NCBI RefSeq assembly: GCF_022750545.1
Contig: NZ_PUIC01000005.1
Location: 209,488 to 273,487 of the forward strand
Source: Caulobacter sp. CCUG 60055
GTDB lineage: Bacteria; Pseudomonadota; Alphaproteobacteria; Caulobacterales; Caulobacteraceae
Reading direction: 5' to 3'
DNA length: 64,000 bases
Shown here: positions 20,211 to 27,742 of the stretch, piece by piece
Layout of the letters: each line of letters begins with the position of its first letter
Position numbering within the stretch: position 1 is the stretch's first letter
Notes under the pieces: model-generated
Databases searched by the model: none
The model's input: the letters and a program-made list of their open reading frames with translations, nothing else
What the model was told of the DNA's origin: nothing
Translations under genes and position numbers: made by a program

Positions 20211-21584
20211 TCAGCGCCCGCGCACGCCCAGCCCTCCGATCGCCGCCGCCAGGACCAGCAGCCCGGCCGCGATCCAGGCGGCCGCGTGCAGCCCGGGGAC
20301 CACCGCCGACGCGTCGCCGGCGACCAGCCCTCCGAACAACGCCACCCCGACCGCGCCCGCCGCCTGCCGCGCGGTGTTCAGCACGCCCGAGGCCACGCCC
20401 GCACGGGCCCGTTCGACGCTGGACAGCAACGCCGTGGTCATGGCCGGCACCGCCAGGCCCATGCCGCCCGGAATCAGCGCGAAGCCCGGCAGCATGTCCG
20501 CAAGGCCGCTGGACGCGTCCAGCCGGGTCAGCAGGGCGTAGCCGACCGCGCCGATCAGCCCGCCCACGGCGATCACCCGGCGCGGCCCGAACCGGCCCAC
20601 CGCCCAGCCGCTGATCAGGTTCGAGACGATGAAGGTCGCGGTCAGGGGCAGGAAGGCCAGGCCCGCCTCGGTGGCCGAACGGCCGAGCACGCGCTGCAGG
20701 TAGAGGCCGAGCACGAAGATCATGCCGTAATAGGAGAAATTGACCGCGATCCCCACCGCCGTCGCGGCGCTGAAGGTCGGCCGGCGGAACACCTCCAACG
20801 GCAGCATGGGATGGCGGCCGCGGGCCTGGACCATCACGAACGCCGCCCCGGCGAGCCCGCCGCCGGCGGCCAGGGCCCAGACCAGCGGCCGGCCCCAGCC
20901 CGCCCCGCCGCCCTCGATGACCGCGCCGGTCAGGCCGAGCAGGGCGACCGTCGCCAGGACGGCGCCGGCGACGTCCAGCCGGGGCGCGTCGGTCCGGCCC
21001 GGCGCCTCCGGCGCGAACGCCCAGGTCAGGGCCGCGCCTAGGGCGCAGACCGGCAGATTGACCAGGAAGATGCTGCGCCAGCCCAGCCAGCCGATCAGCA
21101 GGCCGCCGATCACCGGTCCGGCGGCGATCGACACGCCGCCGGCGGCGGTCCAGACCCCGACGGCCTTGGCCCGGCGGCGAGGATCGTCGCCACAGGCGTG
21201 GGCCAGCAGGGCCAGGGACGGCGGCACCAGGAACGCGGCGGCGGCCCCCTGCACGGCGCGCGCGGCGACCAGGGCGACGACGCCGTTCGCCAGCCCGCAC
21301 GCCGCCGAAGCGGCGGCGAACAGGCCGAACCCGGCCAGAAAGGCCCGCTTGGGCCCGAACCGGTCGCCCAACGCCCCGGCGGTGAGCAGCAGGGCGGCGA
21401 ACAGCAGGGTGTAGCCGTCGACCACCCATTGCAGCCCGGCGACGCCGCCGCCGAACTCGGCGCCGATGCGCACCAGGGCGACGTTGACGATGGTGACGTC
21501 TAGCTGAACCACCACGAAGCCGAAGCTGGCGGCGGCGACGACGAGAGCGAGGGGCGCGGGACGGCGAAGGGCGACGGCGGTCAT
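20211..21584 (-). CDS. MFS multidrug exporter, DHA2 (14-helix, EmrB/QacA-like)
   Basis: Proton-driven efflux pump of 457 residues in the inner membrane. The first helix carries 'VVVQLDVTIVNVALVRIG', the DHA2 motif D1. Motif A is 'GALGDRFGPKRAF', the antiporter motif C region is 'AGPVIGGLLIGWLGWRSIF', and about 14 hydrophobic helices follow. The start at ATG 21584 is where homology begins; the frame is open upstream but non-protein-like. It is divergent from an ArsR-type regulator across 100 bases, so drug- or solvent-responsive control is likely, by inference. Confidence 0.92.
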   Translation of the reverse strand: MTAVALRRPAPLALVVAAASFGFVVVQLDVTIVNVALVRIGAEFGGGVAGLQWVVDGYTLLFAALLLTAGALGDRFGPKRAFLAGFGLFAAASAACGLANGVVALVAARAVQGAAAAFLVPPSLALLAHACGDDPRRRAKAVGVWTAAGGVSIAAGPVIGGLLIGWLGWRSIFLVNLPVCALGAALTWAFAPEAPGRTDAPRLDVAGAVLATVALLGLTGAVIEGGGAGWGRPLVWALAAGGGLAGAAFVMVQARGRHPMLPLEVFRRPTFSAATAVGIAVNFSYYGMIFVLGLYLQRVLGRSATEAGLAFLPLTATFIVSNLISGWAVGRFGPRRVIAVGGLIGAVGYALLTRLDASSGLADMLPGFALIPGGMGLAVPAMTTALLSSVERARAGVASGVLNTARQAAGAVGVALFGGLVAGDASAVVPGLHAAAWIAAGLLVLAAAIGGLGVRGR

Positions 21585-21684
21585 GCCGGCAGTCTGGCCG
21601 CCGCCGCCGCCGGATGCTTCACGAACCGATGAACCGTCCCGACCTCGAACCGGGTTAGGATCGCCATAATCCGGAGTCCGCGCC

Positions 21685-22404
21685 ATGGAAGCCAATATCG
21701 CCGCCCCCGCCGCCCTGATCGCCGACCCCACCCGGGCGGCGATGCTTTCGGCCCTGCTCGACGGCCGCGCCCAGCCGGCCGGCGCCCTGGCCTGGGCGGC
21801 CAACGTCTCGGCCCAGGCGGCCAGCAATCACCTGGCCAAGCTGACGGCGGGCGGCCTCCTGAAGGTCGAGACCGCCGGCCGCCATCGCTATTATCGGCTG
21901 GCGAGCCCGGAAGTGGCCCACGCCGTCGAGGCCCTGGCCTGCCTCGCCCCGCCGATCCGGTCGCTGGACGAGCCGCGCTCGCCCAAGGCCCGCGCCCTGC
22001 GCCAGGCCCGCAGCTGCTATGGCCATCTGGCCGGGCGGCTGGGCGTGGCCCTGACCGAGGCGCTGGAGGCCGGCGGGCTGATCGCCCAGCCCGAAGCCGC
22101 CGACGACCCCAGACATTTCACGCTCACCGAGGCGGGCCGACGGCGCTTCGCCGAGTTCGGCCTCGACGCCGCCGCCCTTCGCCCACGCCCCGGACTGGCG
22201 CGGCGCTGCCTCGACTGGACCGAGCGCCGGCACCATCTGGCCGGCCCGCTGGGGGTCGCCCTGTTCGCCCGCATGGTCGCCTTGGGCTGGATCGAGCCGG
22301 CGCGCGGCGGCGGCCGGGCGGTGCGGCTGACCGCCGCCGGCGCCGAGGGACTGCGCGCCCTCGGCCTGGACCCGGCCGGCGCCGGGCTCGCCGTCGCCGC
22401 CTAG
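21685..22404 (+). CDS. ArsR-family transcriptional regulator (extended form)
   Basis: Winged-helix regulator of 239 residues, about twice the classical ArsR length. The N-terminal half is a typical ArsR HTH ('LIADPTRAAMLSALLDGR', 'VSAQAASNHLAKLTAGGLL', 'RHRYYRLAS'). The C-terminal half ('ARSCYGHLAGRLGVALTEAL') is the extension seen in alphaproteobacterial ArsR proteins that sit beside MFS pumps. No paired Cys metal site is seen, so a metal sensor is unlikely. It is divergent from the MFS gene, and its stop shares CTAG with the convergent doxX-like gene. Confidence 0.88.
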   Translation: MEANIAAPAALIADPTRAAMLSALLDGRAQPAGALAWAANVSAQAASNHLAKLTAGGLLKVETAGRHRYYRLASPEVAHAVEALACLAPPIRSLDEPRSPKARALRQARSCYGHLAGRLGVALTEALEAGGLIAQPEAADDPRHFTLTEAGRRRFAEFGLDAAALRPRPGLARRCLDWTERRHHLAGPLGVALFARMVALGWIEPARGGGRAVRLTAAGAEGLRALGLDPAGAGLAVAA

Positions 22405-22859
22405 GACGCGGCGGGCCAGAGCGCGCCCGAGGCGTAGAGCGCCCAGGCGATCGCCACCGGCTGGAACGGCAGCCGCGCCCAGTAGTAGGCGCGGTTGGAC
22501 GGCAGCCCGTCGACGCTGAGCCCCTGAAGGGCGTTCTTGAGGTTGGCCGGGAAGACGCAGACGAAATAGACCGCCAGGGCCCAGCCCGCCGCCAGCCGGG
22601 CGGCCGGCGCCAGCAGGCCGATCCCGCCGGCGATCTCGCAAAGGCCGGTGAACAGCACCACCTCGCGCGGGCGCGGCACGACGTCCGGCATCATCGGCAG
22701 GTAGCGCCCCGGCTTGACCAGATGGTCGACGCCGAAGAACAGCAGCGGCAGGCTCATGCCCCAGACCATCGCCGCCCGCACGTCGAGGCCGTGGCCCAGC
22801 AGCAGGCCAGCCGCCGCCGCGACGGCGGCGACCACGGCCATCATCGCGAAGAACAGCAT
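22401..22859 (-). CDS. DoxX-family small membrane protein
   Basis: 152-residue inner-membrane protein with four predicted helices. 'LPLLFFGVDHLVKPGRYLPM' and 'LFTGLCEIAGGIGLLAP' are the DoxX/DoxD-like blocks; the family is sometimes linked to quinone redox or detoxification. ATG 22859 lies 17 bases after the carotenoid oxygenase stop. In-frame CTG 22880 overlaps that stop as CTGA but is not needed. The two genes form an operon. The exact function is unknown. Confidence 0.85.
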   Translation of the reverse strand: MLFFAMMAVVAAVAAAAGLLLGHGLDVRAAMVWGMSLPLLFFGVDHLVKPGRYLPMMPDVVPRPREVVLFTGLCEIAGGIGLLAPAARLAAGWALAVYFVCVFPANLKNALQGLSVDGLPSNRAYYWARLPFQPVAIAWALYASGALWPAAS

Positions 22860-22876
22860 CGCCCGCGCCGCCGCGT

Positions 22877-24286
22877 TCAGGCCGACGGCCGCCAGGCGCC
22901 GTGGAAGCCGAACGGCGTCCGGCGCGGCAGCTCGACCACCGCGACCGGGCCGGCCGAGATGTCCTGGGCCTCGTAGACCACGAAGTCGCTGCGGTTCTCG
23001 GCGGCCCGCCAGACCACGGCGGTGATCCAGCCGTCGCCCTCGGCCGCGTCGGCCGACCGGGGGGCGAACACCGGCTCGGAGACGCAGTCGCCGCCGTCGA
23101 AGCCGGCGACGCTTCGCCGCCCGGTGGCGAAGTCGATGTGGACCAGGGCGTCGGCGCGCACGTCGCCGGGCCGCCGCCGCTGGGCGGCGAACCAGCCGTG
23201 GCGGTTGGCGAGGCCGGCGCGGCGCTCGTCGATGCGGGGGAACTCCCCGGCGAGGTCGTCGAGAGGCTCGCTGCGGATGACGTCGGAAGCGCCGGACAGG
23301 TCGAAGGTCCACCGCGTCAGGCGCGCCCAGGACGGGGCGCCGGCGCCGCCGTCGGCGTTGGGGAACAATGGCGCGCGGTCGTATTGCATGACGTCGGCGA
23401 CGATGCGGTCGCCGTCGTCCCAGGCGTTGAGGACATGGAAGACGTAGCAGGCCTCGGTCTCGAACCAGCGGATGGTCGAGACGTCGGCGTCGCGGCGCAT
23501 GACGCCGACGAAGGCGCCCTTGCCCGGCTCCCAGGCGAAGGGCGGGCCGCCGCGCATGGCCCGCTCCAGGCTGCCGGTCAGCGGCAGGACCGGGAACAGC
23601 ACATGGTCGCGGGTGACCATGAAGTCGTGGATCATCGAACAGTAGGGCGCCTCGAAGTCCTGGCGGCGGACCAGGCGGCCGGCGGCGTCGGCCACGCCGT
23701 AGCTGATCGTCGAGGACAGCGGAACCTCGCCGACCGCATAGGCGAAGAAGACCATTTCGCCGGTCTCGGGATCGATCTTGGGGTGGGCGGTGACCCGGCC
23801 GCCGAACGCGTCGCGATAGCCGCGCGATTCCAGGCTGTCGGGGTCCATTTCGAACGGCGCGTGGGCCTCCTCCAGCGCCAGCAGGCGGCCGCCGTGCCAG
23901 AGGACGTTGGTGTTGGCCACGCCGCCGTCGAGGCCGATCACCGACGGGTCGCTGCTGCGCGGGTCGCCCCAGCTGCCGAACAGGGCGCGGCCGGCGGCGT
24001 GCTCGGCGGTCCATTTCGGCGTGCGGGCGTAGCGGTTGCGATAACGGACGCGGCCGTCCTCCACATGGAAGGCGTGCATCATGCCGTCGCCGACGAACCA
24101 GTGATAGCCGCCGTCCCTGGGCGCGAACTGCGGATTGGGGCCGTTGCGGTAGAGCACGCCGGCCAGCCCCGCCGGCAGCTCGCCCCGGACCGGCAGGTCG
24201 ACGAAATCGTCCTCGCTGCGGATCGGCGCGAAATTGCCGCGCAGATAGGGGCTGTCCTCGACGTCGATCGCGACCTTGGCGTCCAT
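22877..24286 (-). CDS. Carotenoid cleavage dioxygenase family protein
   Basis: RPE65/carotenoid oxygenase family, non-haem Fe(II) enzyme that splits carotenoids, apocarotenoids or stilbenes. The protein has 469 residues, the usual length, with the opening 'YLRGNFAPIRSEDDFVDLPV' and 'LYRNGPNPQFAP'. The four iron ligands are all present, in 'AHPKID', 'MIHDFMVT', 'VFHVLNAWDDGD' and the final 'FGFHGAW'. ATG 24286 has AGGAGA seven bases upstream. It is co-directional with the DoxX gene and divergent from a TetR regulator across an AT-rich operator region. Confidence 0.95.
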   Translation of the reverse strand: MDAKVAIDVEDSPYLRGNFAPIRSEDDFVDLPVRGELPAGLAGVLYRNGPNPQFAPRDGGYHWFVGDGMMHAFHVEDGRVRYRNRYARTPKWTAEHAAGRALFGSWGDPRSSDPSVIGLDGGVANTNVLWHGGRLLALEEAHAPFEMDPDSLESRGYRDAFGGRVTAHPKIDPETGEMVFFAYAVGEVPLSSTISYGVADAAGRLVRRQDFEAPYCSMIHDFMVTRDHVLFPVLPLTGSLERAMRGGPPFAWEPGKGAFVGVMRRDADVSTIRWFETEACYVFHVLNAWDDGDRIVADVMQYDRAPLFPNADGGAGAPSWARLTRWTFDLSGASDVIRSEPLDDLAGEFPRIDERRAGLANRHGWFAAQRRRPGDVRADALVHIDFATGRRSVAGFDGGDCVSEPVFAPRSADAAEGDGWITAVVWRAAENRSDFVVYEAQDISAGPVAVVELPRRTPFGFHGAWRPSA

Positions 24287-24333
24287 GGCGGGTCTCCTGG
24301 CTTCGAGCGGAAGGCACAAAAATGTACTTCGTA

Positions 24334-24357
24334 AATTTATGTCGTAAAATATAAATT
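24334..24357. promoter_or_regulatory. AT-rich inverted repeat, probable TetR operator
   Basis: AATTTAT (24334-24340) and ATAAATT (24351-24357) form an inverted repeat with a 10-base spacer in the divergent gap between the carotenoid oxygenase and tetR genes. The stretch from about 24311 to 24360 is far more AT-rich than its surroundings and holds TATA-like boxes for both strands, so binding here could block both promoters. Confidence 0.5.
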
Positions 24358-24390
24358 CGGGCAAGGTGGTTGTTCGAATCGGAGGAGACG

Positions 24391-25005
24391 GTGCCCAGAA
24401 CGCTGTCCGACAACGACGTCGCGGACTTCCGCGACCGCCTGTGCGAGACCGCCCAGCGTCTTTTCGCCGAGCACGGCCCCGACGCGGTGACCATGCGCCA
24501 GCTGGCCGCCGAGCTGGGCGTCAGCCCCATGACCCCCTACCGGTACTTCCGCGACAAGGACGACATCCTGGCGGCGGTGCGCGCCAACGGCTTCGAGCGT
24601 TTCGCCGCCGCGCTGGAGGCCGCCTACGACGCCGCCGACGACCTGCGCGACAAGGCCGCCGCCGTGGGCGAGGCCTACGCCCGCTTCGCCTTCGACAACC
24701 CCCAGGCCTATCGCCTGATGTTCGACCTGACCCAGCCCAACGAGAACGACTATCCCGAGCTGGTCCGCGCCTCCGCCCGCGCCCGCGCCACCCTGACCCG
24801 CCACGTCGAGGCCCTGATCGAGGCCGGCGTGCTCAAGGGCGACCCGGTGCTGTGCGCCCACATCCTGTGGGCGTCGCTGCATGGCGCCATCGTTCTGCAG
24901 CTCACCGGCAAGCTCGATCCCGCCATCGACCCCGACCGGTTCCGGCACGCGCTGATGAGCGCCGTCGGCCGCGGGCTCGGCCTGTTCTCGCCCGACAGGC
25001 CTTGA
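24391..25005 (+). CDS. TetR/AcrR-family transcriptional regulator
   Basis: 204-residue repressor. The N-terminal HTH is typical ('TAQRLFAEHGPDAVTMRQLA', 'GVSPMTPYRYFRDKDDILAA'). The C-terminal ligand domain of the TetR_C_33-like type contains 'NPQAYRLMFDLTQPN'. GTG 24391 is chosen because GGAGGAG lies right before it; a TTG at 24370 is upstream of that site. It probably controls the divergent carotenoid oxygenase operon and its own downstream epoxide hydrolase. Confidence 0.9.
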   Translation: MPRTLSDNDVADFRDRLCETAQRLFAEHGPDAVTMRQLAAELGVSPMTPYRYFRDKDDILAAVRANGFERFAAALEAAYDAADDLRDKAAAVGEAYARFAFDNPQAYRLMFDLTQPNENDYPELVRASARARATLTRHVEALIEAGVLKGDPVLCAHILWASLHGAIVLQLTGKLDPAIDPDRFRHALMSAVGRGLGLFSPDRP

Positions 25006-25056
25006 CCGCCGCCGCGTAAGCCTCGCCACCTTGGCCGAAGACCCGGGAGGATCGTG

Positions 25057-26211
25057 ATGACCGACGCGCCGACGCCGTTCGAGGTCGATTGGCCAAAGGC
25101 CGAGGTCGACCGCGTGCTCGATCTGGTCCGCGCCTATCCGTGGCCGCCCGCGCCGGCGGTCGAGGACGGCTGGGGCTACGGCTGCGACGGCGGCTTCCTG
25201 CGCTCGCTGTGCGCGCGCTGGACCGACGGCTACGACTGGCGCGCCGCCCAGGCCGACCTCAATCGCCACCCGCAGCACCGCGCGAGGATCGAGGACTTCG
25301 ACATCCATTTCCTGCACGTGGTCGGCGAGGCGCAGGGCCGCCGGCCGCTGCTGCTGTCGCACGGCTGGCCAGGTTCGCATTACGAGTTCTGGGGCGTGAT
25401 CGAGCGGCTGGCCTTTCCCTCGCGCTTCGGCGGCCGGGCCGAAGACGCCTTCGATCTGGTCATCCCGTCCCTGCCCGGCTTCGGCTTCTCGTCGAAGCCC
25501 GCCCGGCCGGTCGGCCAGAGGCTGACGGCGCGGCTGTTCGGCAAGCTGATGACCGAGACGCTCGGCTACGACCGCTACCTGGCCCAGGGCGGCGACTGGG
25601 GGGCGCTGGTCACTTCGTGGCTGGGGATCGACCACGCCGACCATGTGCGCGCCATCCACCTGAACATGATCGGACTGCGCCCCGCCGGCCCGCCGCGCAC
25701 CGAGGCCGAGATCGCCTGGATCACCCGCTTCGGCGCGATGATGGAGCAGCTCGGCGCCTATTTCCGCCTGCAGGCCTCCAAGCCGCAGTCGCTGGCCTGG
25801 CTGGGCGCCGGCAACCCGGTCGGCCAGGCGGCCTGGATCGTCGAGCGTTTCCACGACTGGTCCGACCTGCGCGAGCGGCCGCTGATCGGCGTCTATGAAA
25901 TGGACCAGCTGATCACCAGCGTCATGATCTATGTGATGAGCGGATCGTTCGCGACCGGCGCCTGGTACTATCGCGGCCTGATCGAGGAGGGCGGCGCGAC
26001 CCTGGCCGAGGGCCAGCGCTGCGAAACCCCGACCGCCTTCGCCAACTTCCCCGGCGAGCCGTTGTACCAGCCGCCGCCGCGCAGCTGGGCCGACCGGGCC
26101 TACAACATCGTCCGCTGGACCGACATGCCGCGCGGCGGCCATTTCGCGGCGATGGAGGCGCCGGACCTCTTCGCCGAGGAGATTCTGGCCTGGGGCCGCG
26201 AGGTCGGCTAG
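25057..26211 (+). CDS. Epoxide hydrolase (EHN-type alpha/beta hydrolase)
   Basis: 384-residue microsomal-type epoxide hydrolase. The N-terminal EHN domain ('PFEVDWPKAEVDRVLDLVRAYPW', given here only in part as 'EVDWPKAEVDRVLD') precedes the alpha/beta fold with oxyanion 'SHGWPGSHYEF', nucleophile Asp in 'QGGDWGAL' and catalytic His in 'RGGHFAAMEAPD'. ATG 25057 has GGGAGG six bases upstream. It opens epoxides to diols; the natural substrate is unknown. It is downstream of tetR by 51 bases, so probably the same transcript. Confidence 0.93.
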   Translation: MTDAPTPFEVDWPKAEVDRVLDLVRAYPWPPAPAVEDGWGYGCDGGFLRSLCARWTDGYDWRAAQADLNRHPQHRARIEDFDIHFLHVVGEAQGRRPLLLSHGWPGSHYEFWGVIERLAFPSRFGGRAEDAFDLVIPSLPGFGFSSKPARPVGQRLTARLFGKLMTETLGYDRYLAQGGDWGALVTSWLGIDHADHVRAIHLNMIGLRPAGPPRTEAEIAWITRFGAMMEQLGAYFRLQASKPQSLAWLGAGNPVGQAAWIVERFHDWSDLRERPLIGVYEMDQLITSVMIYVMSGSFATGAWYYRGLIEEGGATLAEGQRCETPTAFANFPGEPLYQPPPRSWADRAYNIVRWTDMPRGGHFAAMEAPDLFAEEILAWGREVG

Positions 26212-26264
26212 GCGGCGCGGCGGAAGGGCTTTCGCCAGCCTTCGCGGACGGCTAAGAGCCGGCC

Positions 26265-27284
26265 ATGACCCTTCGCTTCGACTTTGTCTCAGACAACACC
26301 GCCGGCTGCGCGCCCGAGGCCCTCGCCGCCCTGACGGCCGCCAATTCGGGCTTCGCGTCCGGCTATGGCACGGACACGGTCACCGCCCAGGCGGCCGACG
26401 CCGTGCGCGGCCTGCTCGACGCCGACGCGGCGGTCTATTTCGTGGCCTCGGGCACCGCCGCCAACGCCGTGGCCCTGGCCGCGCTGTGCCGGCCGTTCGA
26501 GGCGGTGATCGCCCACGAACACGCCCATATCTGCACCGACGAGACCGGCGCCCCCGGCCTGTTCGGCCACGGCGTCGGCCTGACCGGCCTGCCCGGCGCT
26601 TCCGGCCGCATCGAGGCCGGGGCCCTGGCCGCCGCGCTCGACCAGCCGGACGTCTCGCACCGCCAGTCGCCGGCCGCCCTGTCGCTGACCAACGCCACCG
26701 AATACGGCGCCGTCTATCCGACCGCCGACCTGGCCGCCCTGACCGCCGCCGCCAAGGCCAAGGGCCTCGGCGTCCACCTCGACGGGGCGCGGCTGGCCAA
26801 CGCCGCCGCGGCCGGGTTCGACCTCAAGGCCATCGGGGCAATGGGCGTCGACATCCTGGTGTTCGGCGGCACCAAGGCCGGTATGACCCCGACCGAGGCC
26901 GTGGTGCTGTTCGACAAAAGCCTCGCCCGCCGCTTCGACGCCCGCCTTAAACAGTCGGGCCAACTGCCGTCCAAGGGCCGCTTCTACGCAGCGCCCTGGA
27001 TCGGCATGCTGGAGGGCGGGTCGGACTCGGCGCTGCTGCGCCGCGCCGCCCACGCCAACGCCATGGCCCGCAAGCTGGCGGCGCTGTCGCCCTTCCCCCT
27101 GACGCACCCGGTCGAGGCGAACGGCGTGTTCGTCCAGATGGACGAGCCCGCGCTGGGGCGGCTGCGCGGACAAGGCTGGGCGGCCCACCGCTTCCTGGAC
27201 GGCTCGGTGCGCTTCATGTGCTCGTGGGCCACCACCGACGAGGCGGTCGAGGCCCTGGGCGCGACGCTGCGCGCGATCGGCTAG
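26265..27284 (+). CDS. Low-specificity threonine aldolase / beta-eliminating lyase family
   Basis: PLP enzyme (fold type I) that splits threonine or allo-threonine into glycine and acetaldehyde. It has 339 residues. The family start is 'FDFVSDNTAGCAPEAL'; 'FVASGTAANAVAL' and 'HLDGARLANAAAA' are conserved, and the Schiff-base Lys is in 'VFGGTKAGM'. It follows the epoxide hydrolase by 53 bases. Its TAG shares CTAG (27281-27284) with the stop of the decayed M48 gene. Confidence 0.92.
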   Translation: MTLRFDFVSDNTAGCAPEALAALTAANSGFASGYGTDTVTAQAADAVRGLLDADAAVYFVASGTAANAVALAALCRPFEAVIAHEHAHICTDETGAPGLFGHGVGLTGLPGASGRIEAGALAAALDQPDVSHRQSPAALSLTNATEYGAVYPTADLAALTAAAKAKGLGVHLDGARLANAAAAGFDLKAIGAMGVDILVFGGTKAGMTPTEAVVLFDKSLARRFDARLKQSGQLPSKGRFYAAPWIGMLEGGSDSALLRRAAHANAMARKLAALSPFPLTHPVEANGVFVQMDEPALGRLRGQGWAAHRFLDGSVRFMCSWATTDEAVEALGATLRAIG

Positions 27285-27690
27285 TTTTTCTGGGCGCTCG
27301 CAGACGCGCTCTTGTCCTTGCGCTTGGGCGGCAACGGCTCCCCGGCCGTTCTATGGGCTTCGATCTCGGTGTTGGCGGCCTGCAGCGCGAGGAAGCGCTG
27401 CGGATTGGCGGGATGGCTCGACTTGATGAAAATCGAGCCGGGATTTTCGACCGACATCTTCCGCCAGAATTCAGGAGCGTGAGCGGTGTCGTATCCGGAT
27501 CGCGCCGAATAGTAGAGGCCCACATAGTCCGCCTCCGCCTCGAATTCGGCGGACGCGAACTGGGAGCCGACCTGGCTGCCGGCCTTCGTGAACGCGCCTT
27601 GGGTGTTGCCCCCCGCCGCGGCGAACAGAATATCCACGGTCAGGCCGCCAAAGAGCCGACCAGCATCGTGACGAGAATTGTTTGTCGCAT
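27281..27690 (-). pseudogene. Decayed M48-family metalloprotease
   Basis: The open part ends as a clear M48 peptidase C terminus: the third zinc ligand region 'FEAEADYVGLYYSARSGYD', then 'FWRKM' and 'SSHPANPQRFLALQAANTEI'. The HExxH zinc site and everything before it are missing. At 27690 an ATG opens a signal-peptide-like stretch (MRQTILVTMLVGSLAA) that hits TGA after 16 codons in a different frame from the protease part. The likeliest reading is that signal and C-terminal part survive from one gene that lost its middle. A weak TTG-started frame across the fragment exists but would make an inactive protein. Confidence 0.75.
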
Positions 27691-27742
27691 GTGAGCCCCC
27701 GCCCCACGCGGACGATACAACCAAGACGGCATTCCTCAATAA

